64,000 nucleotides of DNA from Umezawaea sp042738955 (lineage in GTDB: Bacteria; Actinomycetota; Actinomycetes; Mycobacteriales; Pseudonocardiaceae), in NCBI RefSeq assembly GCF_042738955.1, contig NZ_JBHYHC010000042.1, positions 8,719 to 72,718 of the forward strand. Reading direction: 5' to 3'. The notes under the pieces are model-generated. The model did not search any database. It was not told the DNA's origin and was given only the letters and a program-made list of their open reading frames with translations. Positions 57,270 to 64,000 of the stretch are shown here, piece by piece; position 1 is the first letter of the stretch; each line of letters starts with the position of its first letter. The translations under genes and the position numbers were made by a program.

Positions 57270-58332
57270 GCGGGTGGTCCTCGCCTACTCCGGCGGGCTG
57301 GACACGTCGGTCGCCATCGGCAGGCTCGCCGAGCGGGCCGAGGTGGTGGCGGTCGCCGTCGACCTCGGGCAGGGCGGCGAGGACCCGGCGGTGATCCGGC
57401 GGCGCGCGCTGGCCTGCGGGGCCGTCGACGCCGTCGTCGTGGACGCGCGCGACGAGTTCGCGTCGGAGTACTGCCTGTCCGCGTTGCGGGCCAACGCCCT
57501 CTGCCTGTCCGGGCACCCGCTGGTGTCGGCCGTGTCGCGCCCGGTGGTCGTCAAGCACCTCGCCGAGGCCGCCGAGCGCCACGGCGCGACGGCCGTGGCG
57601 CACGGCTGCGTCGACGGCCGGTGGTTCGAGGTCGGCCTGGCCGACCTCGCCCCGCACCTGGAGGTGCTCGCGCCGGTGCGCGACCTCGCGTGGACGCGGG
57701 AGGCCGCGGTCCGCTGGGCCGACGAGCGCGCGTTGCCGATCGACGTCACCCGGAGTTCGCCGTACTCGGCGGACCGGACCGTGTGGGGCCGCGTGGTCGG
57801 GTCCGGGTTCCCGGACGACGACGACGCCTTCGACCCGGACGAGGTCGTCGTGACGTTCGACCGCGGTGTGCCGGTGGCGCTCGACGGCGAGACTGTCACG
57901 GCGCTCCAGGCCGTCCGGGAGCTGAACCGGCGGGCCCGCGGGCACGGCGTCGGCAGGCTGCCCGGCGACGACGGCGGGGGCTGCGAGGCGCCCGGCGCGG
58001 TCGCGCTGGTCACCGCGCACCAGGCCATGGAGGACGTCACCCTGGACCGCGGCACGGCCCGCTTCAAGCGGACGGCCGAGCGGCGTTGGGGTGAACTCGT
58101 CCACGACGGGCTCTGGTTCTCCCCGTTCAAGGACGCGCTCGACGCGTTCCTCGAAACCACCCAGGAGCGCGTGTCCGGCGAGGTCCGGATGCTCCTGCAC
58201 GGCGGCCGGGCGGTAGCCGACGGCCGTCGGGACGGCGAATCGCCGTACGACTTCACCCTGGACACCCGCGGCGGGCGCGCTACCGTCGACCAGTCGTGGG
58301 ATCTGCCGAGCAAGAGGGATTTGAACACGTGA
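57262..58332 (+). CDS. argG: Argininosuccinate synthase-like protein, atypical
   Basis: A 356-residue protein of the ArgG family, shorter than the usual 400 or so. The ATP-binding AYSGGLDTSVA (residues 8-18) and the SSPYSADRTVWGR and EAPGAVALVTAHQAMEDVTL segments are conserved. Two segments differ. Where normal ArgG has HGCTGKGNDQVRFE, this one reads HGCVDGRWFE, losing the Asn-Asp pair that binds aspartate and citrulline. The region before EAPGA (normally a DMVEDRLVGIKSRE-like stretch) is replaced by a short Gly/Asp loop. It is in frame and translationally coupled, so not a simple pseudogene. It may have changed specificity, with a canonical argG elsewhere. Confidence 0.75.
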   Translation: MSERVVLAYSGGLDTSVAIGRLAERAEVVAVAVDLGQGGEDPAVIRRRALACGAVDAVVVDARDEFASEYCLSALRANALCLSGHPLVSAVSRPVVVKHLAEAAERHGATAVAHGCVDGRWFEVGLADLAPHLEVLAPVRDLAWTREAAVRWADERALPIDVTRSSPYSADRTVWGRVVGSGFPDDDDAFDPDEVVVTFDRGVPVALDGETVTALQAVRELNRRARGHGVGRLPGDDGGGCEAPGAVALVTAHQAMEDVTLDRGTARFKRTAERRWGELVHDGLWFSPFKDALDAFLETTQERVSGEVRMLLHGGRAVADGRRDGESPYDFTLDTRGGRATVDQSWDLPSKRDLNT

Positions 58333-59738
58333 GCGCACTGTGGGGCGGAAGGTTCGCATCGGGTCCGGCGGAGGCGATGGCGCTGCTGTCGGCGTCCACG
58401 CACTTCGACTGGCGACTGGCTCCTTACGACATCGCGGGCTCGCGGGCCCACGCCCGCGTCCTGAGCGCCGCGGGGCTGCTCACCGACGACGAGCTGACCC
58501 GGATGATCGCCGCGCTGGACCTGCTGGAGGCCGACGCGGCGTCCGGCGCGTTCGAGCCCACGATCGCGGACGAGGACGTGCACACCGCTCTTGAGCGCGG
58601 GCTGATCGAGCGCGCGGGCCCAGAGCTGGGCGGCAAGCTCCGCGCCGGCCGGTCGCGCAACGACCAGGTGGCCACGCTGTTCAAGATGTGGCTGCGCGAC
58701 GCCGCCCGTCGAGTGGGCGACGGTGTGCTGGATGTTGTAGACAGCCTGGTGGGCCAAGCGCAGGCGCACCCGACCGCGGTCATGCCCGGCCGCACGCACC
58801 TCCAGGCCGCGCAGCCCGTGCTGCTGGCCCACCACCTGCTTGCCCACGCGCAGTCGCTGCTGCGCGACATCGACCGGCTCCAGGACTGGGACAAGCGCAC
58901 CGCGTTGTCCCCCTACGGCTCCGGCGCGCTGGCCGGCTCCTCGCTCGGTCTCGACCCGGCCGCCGTCGCCGCCGAACTCGGCTTCGACGGGCCGGTGGAG
59001 AACTCCATCGACGGCACGGCGTCGCGCGACTTCGCCGCCGAGATCGCGTTCGTGCTGGCCATGATCGGCGTGAACCTCTCGCGGATCGCCGAGGAGGTCA
59101 TCATCTGGACCACGTCGGAGTTCGGCTTCGCCGTGCTCGACGACGCGTGGGCAACCGGCAGCTCGATCATGCCGCAGAAGAAGAACCCGGACGTCGCGGA
59201 GCTGACCCGAGGCAAGTCCGGGCGGTTGATCGGCAACCTGACCGGCCTGCTGGCCACGCTCAAGGCGCAGCCGCTGGCCTACAACCGGGACCTCCAGGAG
59301 GACAAGGAGCCGCTGTTCGACTCCGTCCAGCAGCTCGAACTCCTGCTGCCCGCCATCGCCGGGATGCTGTCGACGATCCGCTACGACACCGACCGGATGG
59401 CCGAGGTGGCGCCGCTCGGCTTCACCCTGGCCACCGACATCGCCGAGTGGCTCGTCCGCCAGGGCGTGCCGTTCCGGGTCGCGCACGAGGCCGCGGGCGA
59501 GTGCGTCCGCGTCGCCGAGGGTCGCGGCGTCGGCCTGGACGAGCTGACCGACCAGGAGTTCGCCGACGTGTCGGAGCACCTGACGCCCGCCGTCCGCGAC
59601 GTGCTGACCGTGCACGGCTCCATCGCCTCCCGCAACGCCCACGGCGGCACCGCGCCCGACCGGGTCGCCGAGCAGCTCAAGCACCTGGTCGACCGCGCGG
59701 TGGTCGCACGGGGGTTCACGGCCGTCCGTGGCAAGTAG
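58329..59738 (+). CDS. argH: Argininosuccinate lyase
   Basis: A 469-residue ArgH, final step to arginine plus fumarate. Landmarks are ALWGGRFASGPAEAM at the N-terminus, AGRSRNDQVATLFKMWLRD, PGRTHLQAAQPV (catalytic His), and the signature GSSIMPQKKNPDVAEL (about residues 277-292). The start is GTG 58329 overlapping the argG stop. Its last 11 bases overlap the mpg start. Confidence 0.97.
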   Translation: MSALWGGRFASGPAEAMALLSASTHFDWRLAPYDIAGSRAHARVLSAAGLLTDDELTRMIAALDLLEADAASGAFEPTIADEDVHTALERGLIERAGPELGGKLRAGRSRNDQVATLFKMWLRDAARRVGDGVLDVVDSLVGQAQAHPTAVMPGRTHLQAAQPVLLAHHLLAHAQSLLRDIDRLQDWDKRTALSPYGSGALAGSSLGLDPAAVAAELGFDGPVENSIDGTASRDFAAEIAFVLAMIGVNLSRIAEEVIIWTTSEFGFAVLDDAWATGSSIMPQKKNPDVAELTRGKSGRLIGNLTGLLATLKAQPLAYNRDLQEDKEPLFDSVQQLELLLPAIAGMLSTIRYDTDRMAEVAPLGFTLATDIAEWLVRQGVPFRVAHEAAGECVRVAEGRGVGLDELTDQEFADVSEHLTPAVRDVLTVHGSIASRNAHGGTAPDRVAEQLKHLVDRAVVARGFTAVRGK

Positions 59739-60354
59739 GCAACTCACCGAGCAGGAGCTGTCCGTCGAGCCCGTCGACGCGGCGCGGCTCCTGCTCGGCT
59801 GCGTACTGGAGAGCACGACCCCCGAGGGTGTCGTGGGGGTCCGGATCGTGGAGGTGGAGGCGTACCGGGGGTTCGACGACCCGGCGTCGCACTGCCACCG
59901 CGGCAAGACCCCGCGCAACGAGGTGATGTTCGGTCCCGCCGGTCACCTGTACGTGTACTTCGTCTACGGGATGCACTTCTGCTGCAACGTCGTGTGCCTC
60001 TTCGACGGCGAGCCCGGCGCGGTGCTGATCCGCGCGGGCGAGGTCGTGAAGGGCGGCGAGCTGGCCCACGTCCGCCGCCCGTCCGCCCGCGGCGAGGCCG
60101 AGCTGGCGAAGGGGCCCGCGCGGCTCACCGGCGTGCTCGGCCTCGACCGGTCGCACAACGGCGTCGACGTGACCTCGCCGGAGGCGTCGGTGCGGCTGTA
60201 CGCCGGGGACCCGGTGTCCGACGACGAGGTGGTGACCGGTCCGCGCGTGGGGATCTCGGTCGCGATGGAGGTGCCGTGGCGCTTCTGGCTCGCCGACTCC
60301 CCGGCCGTGAGCACGTTCCGCAAGGGTGCGAAGAGGCGTCCGACCTTGTCGTGA
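59728..60354 (+). CDS. mpg: 3-methyladenine DNA glycosylase (AAG/MPG family)
   Basis: A 208-residue AAG-type glycosylase that excises alkylated purines. The catalytic Glu lies in VRIVEVEAYRGFDDPASHC (about residue 42). The DNA-intercalating region is MFGPAGHLYVYFVYGMHFCCNVV. KGPARLTGVLGLD and the C-terminal WRFWLADSPAVS are also typical. The GTG at 59728 overlaps argH by 11 bases, so it is co-transcribed with the arg operon. The same neighbourhood occurs in other actinobacteria. Confidence 0.92.
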   Translation: MASRQLTEQELSVEPVDAARLLLGCVLESTTPEGVVGVRIVEVEAYRGFDDPASHCHRGKTPRNEVMFGPAGHLYVYFVYGMHFCCNVVCLFDGEPGAVLIRAGEVVKGGELAHVRRPSARGEAELAKGPARLTGVLGLDRSHNGVDVTSPEASVRLYAGDPVSDDEVVTGPRVGISVAMEVPWRFWLADSPAVSTFRKGAKRRPTLS

Positions 60355-60357
60355 GGC

Positions 60358-60398
60358 ATTGGTTCCTCTACGGTAACCGTTACTCATGAGGAACCAAT
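60358..60398 (+). promoter_or_regulatory. Nested inverted repeats at the arsR-type start, probable operator
   Basis: ATTGGTTCCTC (60358-60368) and GAGGAACCAAT (60388-60398) are perfect complements flanking the inner palindrome ACGGTAACCGT (60370-60380). The regulator's ATG at 60386 is inside. An autoregulatory site for the ArsR protein is likely. Confidence 0.6.
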
Positions 60399-60751
60399 CG
60401 GAAGCCGTGTTCGACGCCCTCGGTGATCCCACCCGGCGCCGGATCGTGGAACGCCTGCGCGGCGGACCGGCGCCGGTCGGGGAACTCGCGGCCGACCTCC
60501 CGGTCGGCCGACCCGCCGTCAGCAAGCACCTCAAGGTGCTGGAGGGCGCGGGTCTCGTCGAACACCGCAGCGTCGGCACGCGGAACCTGTACGCCTTGGC
60601 GCCACAGGGTTTCACCGCGCTCCAGCAGTGGCTGGTCGCGCAGTGGGACGGCGCGCTCGACGCGTTCGCCGCGCGCGTGGCCGCACGGGAGGAACAGGGA
60701 CATGGCACTACCGCCGATCCGCCGCCAGATCGTGGTGGCCGCGACGCCTGA
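60386..60751 (+). CDS. ArsR-family transcriptional regulator
   Basis: A 121-residue ArsR/SmtB-type winged-helix protein. DALGDPTRRRIVERLRGGPAPVGEL leads into the recognition helix VGRPAVSKHLKVLEGAGLVEHR (about residues 38-58). The usual metal-binding CxC is absent, so it belongs to the non-metal group that pairs with SRPBCC proteins. It overlaps the next gene by 50 bases in another frame. It is likely autoregulated through the nested inverted repeat at its start. Confidence 0.85.
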   Translation: MRNQSEAVFDALGDPTRRRIVERLRGGPAPVGELAADLPVGRPAVSKHLKVLEGAGLVEHRSVGTRNLYALAPQGFTALQQWLVAQWDGALDAFAARVAAREEQGHGTTADPPPDRGGRDA

Positions 60752-61439
60752 CGTCGCCTTCGAGGTCTTCACCGCCGAGATCGGCGCGTGGTGGCCGCTC
60801 GCGTCGCACAGCGTCCACGGCGCTTCGGCGACGGTCGGGTTTCGCGACGGCCACCTGGTCGAGCGCGATCCCGACGGGGCCGAGGCGGTGTGGGGGAGCG
60901 TCCTGGACTGGGAGCCGCCGCGCGGGTTCCGGATCACCTGGCACCCCGGCTCGACCCCCGACCGGGCCACCGAGGTCGAGGTCGCCTTCGCCCCGGTCGC
61001 CGACGACCGCACGCTCGTGACCCTGGAGCACCGCGGCTGGGAGACCCTGCCCGACCCGACCGGCACGCGCACCGAGTACGGCCGCGGCTGGCCCACGGTG
61101 CTGGGCGGCTACCAGGGGAGGTTCGGCGAGGCGGAGCCGTCGACCGGGACCGTGTGGCTCGCGTTCCTGCACACGCCCGGACCAGCGGTCAACGGGCCGT
61201 TGGAGGTGTTCGGCCACCCGGACTTCCAGCACCACCTGGCGTTCCTGCGCGGACTGCGCGACCAGGGCGTGCTCGTGGCGGCCGGGCCGTTCCCGGCGAG
61301 CGGCGACGGCATGACCGTGGTGAAGGTCGATGCCGCCGCCGTCGCCGAGCACGTGCGCCGCGCGCAGGAGGAGGACCTGTCAGTGGCGCGGGGCGTGCTC
61401 CAGGTGCGCGTCCGGCCGTGGAACGTCGTGCTTCAGTAG
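60702..61439 (+). CDS. AHSA1/SRPBCC domain fused to a YCII-related domain
   Basis: A 245-residue two-domain protein. Residues about 1-140 form an AHSA1-type SRPBCC fold (VVAATPDVAFEVFTAEIGAWW, FRITWHPGS, VTLEHRGWETL). Residues about 148-240 look like a YCII domain (VWLAFLHTPGP, HLAFLRGLRDQGVLVAAGPF, VVKVDAAAVAEHV). It is coupled to the ArsR-type gene, a frequent actinobacterial pairing. Ligand-binding or small-molecule hydrolase roles are possible; the real function is unknown. It converges on the next gene with a 7-base overlap. Confidence 0.8.
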   Translation: MALPPIRRQIVVAATPDVAFEVFTAEIGAWWPLASHSVHGASATVGFRDGHLVERDPDGAEAVWGSVLDWEPPRGFRITWHPGSTPDRATEVEVAFAPVADDRTLVTLEHRGWETLPDPTGTRTEYGRGWPTVLGGYQGRFGEAEPSTGTVWLAFLHTPGPAVNGPLEVFGHPDFQHHLAFLRGLRDQGVLVAAGPFPASGDGMTVVKVDAAAVAEHVRRAQEEDLSVARGVLQVRVRPWNVVLQ

Positions 61440-61984
61440 GACGCGGTGCGGCGGTACCAGACCCGCCGCTGGCCGACCGGCAGCGCCAGCCGGGTGATCA
61501 GGTTCGTCAGCACGGCCCGCAGCACCAGCCAGATGACCGCGGCCAAGCCGTCGTTCAGCAGCGTGCGCGCGCCGAGGTTCTCGGGCGTGAACAGGTCGCG
61601 CAGACCCAGCGACACCGCCGCGGACCAGCCCTCGATCATCTGGGCGAAGCCGTTCGCCGCGTTCGCGCCGCCGATCACCAGGAAGATGTGGATCGCCAGG
61701 ACGATGGCGAACAGCGCGCACACCACGTCGATGACCGCGCACACGACCATGACGGTCTTCACGCGGGCGTGGTCGTCGCGCGGCTCCTGGCGCACGACCT
61801 CCTCGCGCCGCACGACGTTCTCCCGGCGCACGGGCTCGTCGGCCAGCGGCACGGGCTCGCCGACCTGCGTCGGGTACTCGTCCCTGCCCCGATAGGCGTC
61901 GCGGGCGGGCATCTGCTCGGTCCGCTGCTCCTCGACCGAAATCCTTTCGGCCGGGCGCCGCGGTTCACGATCCGGATACGTCAT
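61433..61984 (-). CDS. Membrane protein with charged N-terminal tail, unknown function
   Basis: A 183-residue protein. The first 75 residues are highly charged and contain the imperfect repeats VRRENVVRREEVVRQEP. Two hydrophobic stretches follow, about 77-105 (VMVVCAVIDVVCALFAIVLAIHIFLVIG) in two parts and about 147-165 (GLAAVIWLVLRAVLTNLI). The arrangement is similar to small YggT-like membrane proteins, but I am not certain of the family. ATG 61984 follows a good AGAGGACT-like site. It diverges from tyrS. Confidence 0.65.
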   Translation of the reverse strand: MTYPDREPRRPAERISVEEQRTEQMPARDAYRGRDEYPTQVGEPVPLADEPVRRENVVRREEVVRQEPRDDHARVKTVMVVCAVIDVVCALFAIVLAIHIFLVIGGANAANGFAQMIEGWSAAVSLGLRDLFTPENLGARTLLNDGLAAVIWLVLRAVLTNLITRLALPVGQRRVWYRRTASY

Positions 61985-62093
61985 CGGTCGAGTCCTCTCG
62001 GTTACCCCCAGGACCCGACTACCCCTCGCCCGCCAGGCACAAACACCACTGCACGGTGAACTGCTTTGACCTGGTAGGGGAGAATCGACTCCC

Positions 62094-63368
62094 GTGAGCG
62101 AGCACATCCTTGACGAGCTGTCCTGGCGCGGCCTGATCGCGCAGTCCACCGACCTCGACGCACTGCGGAGGGACCTGGACTCCGGCCCGCTCACCCTCTA
62201 CGCCGGTTTCGACCCGACCGCGCCCAGCCTGCACGCCGGCAACCTCGTCCCGCTGCTGATGCTGACCCGGTTCCAGCGCGCGGGGAACCGGCCCGTCGTC
62301 CTCGCGGGCGGCGCGACCGGCATGATCGGCGACCCCCGTGACAACGGCGAGCGGACGTTGAACACGCTGGACACGGTCGCCGAGTGGTCCGACCGGATCC
62401 GCGGCCAGTTGGAGCGGTTCGTCGACTTCGACGACACCCCCACGGGCGCCGTCGTGGCCAACAACCTCGACTGGACCGGCCAGGTGCCGGTGCTGGAGTT
62501 CCTCCGCGACGTCGGCAAGCACTTCTCGATCAACATGATGCTCGGCCGGGAGACGGTGAAGCGCCGCCTGGAGAGCGACGGGATGTCGTACACGGAGTTC
62601 AGCTACCTGCTGCTCCAGTCGCACGACTACCTCCAGCTCAACCGCAAGTACGGCACTTCCCTCCAGGTCGGCGGCTCGGACCAGTGGGGCAACATCCTCG
62701 GCGGCGTGGACCTGGTGCGGAAGGTCGACGGCAAGTCGGTGCACGCGCTGACCGCGCCGCTGGTCACCGACGCGGAGGGCCGCAAGTTCGGGAAGTCGAC
62801 CGGCGGTGGCAGCGTGTGGCTCGACCCGGAGATGACCTCGCCGTACGCCTGGTACCAGTACTTCGTGAACGTGGGCGACGTCGACGTGGTCCGCTACCTG
62901 CGCCTGTTCACCTTCCTGCCCAAGGAGGAGATCGAGGAGCTGGAGCGGGACACGGCCGAGCGCCCGCACCTGCGGTCCGCGCAGAAGCGCCTCGCGCAGG
63001 AGTTCACCGACCTGGTGCACGGGGCGGCCCAGACCGCGCAGGTGATGGCCGCGAGCCAAGCCCTCTTCGGGCGCGGCGAGCTGCGGGACCTGGACCTCCC
63101 CACGCTCGACTCCGCGATGGCGGAGGCCCCGACCGGCACGGCGGTGCTGTCCGAGTCGCCGACGATCGTCGACCTGCTGGTCGGCTCCGGGCTGGCCGAG
63201 AGCAAGGGCGCCGCGCGCCGGGCGGTGAAGGAGGGCGGCGCGTACGTGAACAACGCGAAGGTCGCCGACGAGGAGTGGACTCCGGGCAAGGAGGACCTCC
63301 TGCACGGCAAGTGGCTGGTGCTCCGGCGCGGCAAGCGGAACACCGCGGGCGTGCACGTGCAGCTCTGA
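62094..63368 (+). CDS. tyrS: Tyrosine-tRNA ligase
   Basis: A 424-residue class I synthetase. The HIGH-type motif is in GFDPTAPSLHAGNLVPLL (about residues 42-59), tyrosine-binding YLLLQSHDYLQL lies near 170, and the KMSKS-type motif is in RKFGKSTGGG (about 230-239). A C-terminal S4 RNA-binding domain (about 355-424) ends the protein. The start is GTG at 62094. It lies immediately upstream of the rRNA operon, with a strong terminator between. Confidence 0.97.
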   Translation: MSEHILDELSWRGLIAQSTDLDALRRDLDSGPLTLYAGFDPTAPSLHAGNLVPLLMLTRFQRAGNRPVVLAGGATGMIGDPRDNGERTLNTLDTVAEWSDRIRGQLERFVDFDDTPTGAVVANNLDWTGQVPVLEFLRDVGKHFSINMMLGRETVKRRLESDGMSYTEFSYLLLQSHDYLQLNRKYGTSLQVGGSDQWGNILGGVDLVRKVDGKSVHALTAPLVTDAEGRKFGKSTGGGSVWLDPEMTSPYAWYQYFVNVGDVDVVRYLRLFTFLPKEEIEELERDTAERPHLRSAQKRLAQEFTDLVHGAAQTAQVMAASQALFGRGELRDLDLPTLDSAMAEAPTGTAVLSESPTIVDLLVGSGLAESKGAARRAVKEGGAYVNNAKVADEEWTPGKEDLLHGKWLVLRRGKRNTAGVHVQL

Positions 63369-63388
63369 CCTGCGTTTTCGTCGTTCCC

Positions 63389-63421
63389 ACGGCCGCCGAC
63401 CCGTTCTGGGTCGGCGGCCGT
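63389..63421 (+). terminator. Intrinsic terminator after tyrS
   Basis: ACGGCCGCCGACCC and GGGTCGGCGGCCGT form a perfect 14-bp stem with a 5-base loop, followed by TCCGCTCTCTTTT. Confidence 0.85.
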
Positions 63422-63550
63422 TCCGCTCTCTTTTGAGTGATGGCGGTCACACTGTTGCGCGGAACGGTGGTGCGCTAGCGTGCTCGTAGGGCTGGCGTAC
63501 GTGACCTGACCTGCGGTTTCTTCGCGTGCGTCGGGTGCTGGACCCCCGAT

Positions 63551-63579
63551 TTGACCTCGTGTTCCGGCACGTGTAACTT
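63551..63579 (+). promoter_or_regulatory. Candidate rrn promoter
   Basis: TTGACC (63551-63556), exactly 17 bases, then TAACTT (63574-63579). A second TTGACC at 63716-63721 with a weaker -10 and a TAGAGT at 63660 suggest several promoters, as is usual for actinomycete rRNA operons. The interval 63369-63956 holds no protein gene. Confidence 0.5.
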
Positions 63580-63827
63580 TCTCCAAGTCAGGCCAACACG
63601 GACCGCCCAGCGGGCCGCAGCCAGACGGAGAGTGCGAACCAAGCTCCCAGATCGTGTGGTAGAGTGGGCAGTCTCCGAAACGGGAAGACCCAGTCGGCGG
63701 TCCCTAAGGGCCGATTTGACCAGGGCGTCTAGTTTCACTTAAGCTTCACAGCACACAAACTTTCAAGCTTTGAATGCACATGCCCCGGATCCGGGTCGCA
63801 TTATGCGACTGGTGATGGTGTGCGCGT

Positions 63828-63847
63828 GTTCTTTGAGAACTCAACAG
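63828..63847 (+). promoter_or_regulatory. Conserved rrn leader element
   Basis: GTTCTTTGAGAACTCAACAG, with a small inverted repeat (GTTCT and AGAAC), is the typical actinobacterial 16S leader sequence linked to antitermination and processing. It lies about 110 bases before the mature 16S end. Confidence 0.7.
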
Positions 63848-63956
63848 CGTGCCGAATAGCCAGTAACTTATATGAACCCAGTCAATGGGTTTCCTTTGAG
63901 ATCACACTGGACAACTGACATTACTTGTCAGTGATTGTTCGGAGCGATCAAACAAT

Positions 63957-64000
63957 TCATTATTGGAGAGTTTGATCCTGGCTCAGGACGAACGCTGGCG
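63957..64000 (+). rRNA. 16S ribosomal RNA, 5' end only
   Basis: The window ends inside the gene. GAGAGTTTGATCCTGGCTCA followed by GGACGAACGCTGGCG is the universal 16S start (primer 27F site). The exact mature end, about 63957, is estimated from alignment to known genes by eye. Confidence 0.97.

Noticed and set aside
63475..63742. Small open frames upstream of the 16S gene
   Set aside because: They lie in the rrn promoter and leader region and carry no protein-like features.

Overview
The window is very GC-rich actinomycete chromosomal DNA. The gene order infC-rpmI-rplT-trmH ... pheS-pheT ... argCJBDFRGH ... mpg ... tyrS, ending in the start of a 16S rRNA gene, is the conserved actinobacterial backbone. 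XRE/NB-ARC/TPR regulators and GTG/TTG starts fit Pseudonocardiales such as Lentzea, Saccharothrix or Actinosynnema; this placement is inference. No phage genes, transposases, CRISPR arrays or tRNA genes were seen.

1-5.2 kb: a divergent catabolic cluster under an IclR regulator. It holds a GntP-type permease (partial), an N-acyl-D-amino-acid deacylase, a PLP dehydratase of the D-serine/D-threonine fold, a 2-keto-3-deoxygluconate-type kinase, IclR and RidA. The set would make sense as an N-acetyl-D-glucosaminate pathway. 5.2-8.2 kb: an XRE-NB-ARC-TPR regulator and a small membrane protein. 8.2-9.8 kb: gene-poor DNA with 30-nt tandem repeats, a 118-nt hairpin and two copies of a promoter-like module. 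9.8-12.6 kb: DUF1844 gene, infC, rpmI, rplT, trmH.

12.6-44.8 kb is an accessory block between trmH and pheS. After a lipoprotein gene and an HSP90-like/TPR pair comes a large oxalate and formate catabolism island. It encodes MoeA, an oxalate/formate-type MFS antiporter, FdhD, SucCD, a ThDP decarboxylase beside a clear formyl-CoA transferase (Frc), an NDP-forming acyl-CoA synthetase, an Nramp-like transporter, a small membrane protein and TerC. Further on are a 61-residue protein, a GntR/FCD regulator, a PanE-like reductase, and an NAD-linked molybdenum formate dehydrogenase followed by an aldehyde dehydrogenase and a short acyl-CoA dehydrogenase. Proposed flow: oxalate enters by exchange with formate; Frc makes oxalyl-CoA; the ThDP enzyme decarboxylates it to formyl-CoA; formate dehydrogenase oxidises formate to CO2 and NADH. 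The PanE-like enzyme may reduce oxalyl-CoA to glyoxylate for assimilation, and the CoA ligases may prime the cycle. MoeA and FdhD mature the formate dehydrogenase.

A recurring motif close to ACTGTATGCAA lies upstream of the divergent moeA/antiporter pair, of sucCD/decarboxylase, of the small protein, of gntR, of panE and of the formate dehydrogenase. It is the likely operator of the GntR protein and ties the island into one regulon. Unusual points are a formate dehydrogenase catalytic chain split over two genes, a MoeA interrupted by about 380 repeat residues, and three noncoding repeat arrays of 0.8-1.5 kb.

44.8-63.4 kb returns to the backbone: pheST, an exported protein, an AlkD-like protein, an O-methyltransferase, a decayed repeat-bearing stretch, the arg operon behind an ARG box with an apparently leaderless argC, mpg, an ArsR/AHSA1 pair, a membrane protein and tyrS. 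The argG in this operon lacks a normally conserved substrate-binding segment. 63.4-64 kb is the rrn promoter/leader and the first bases of 16S rRNA.
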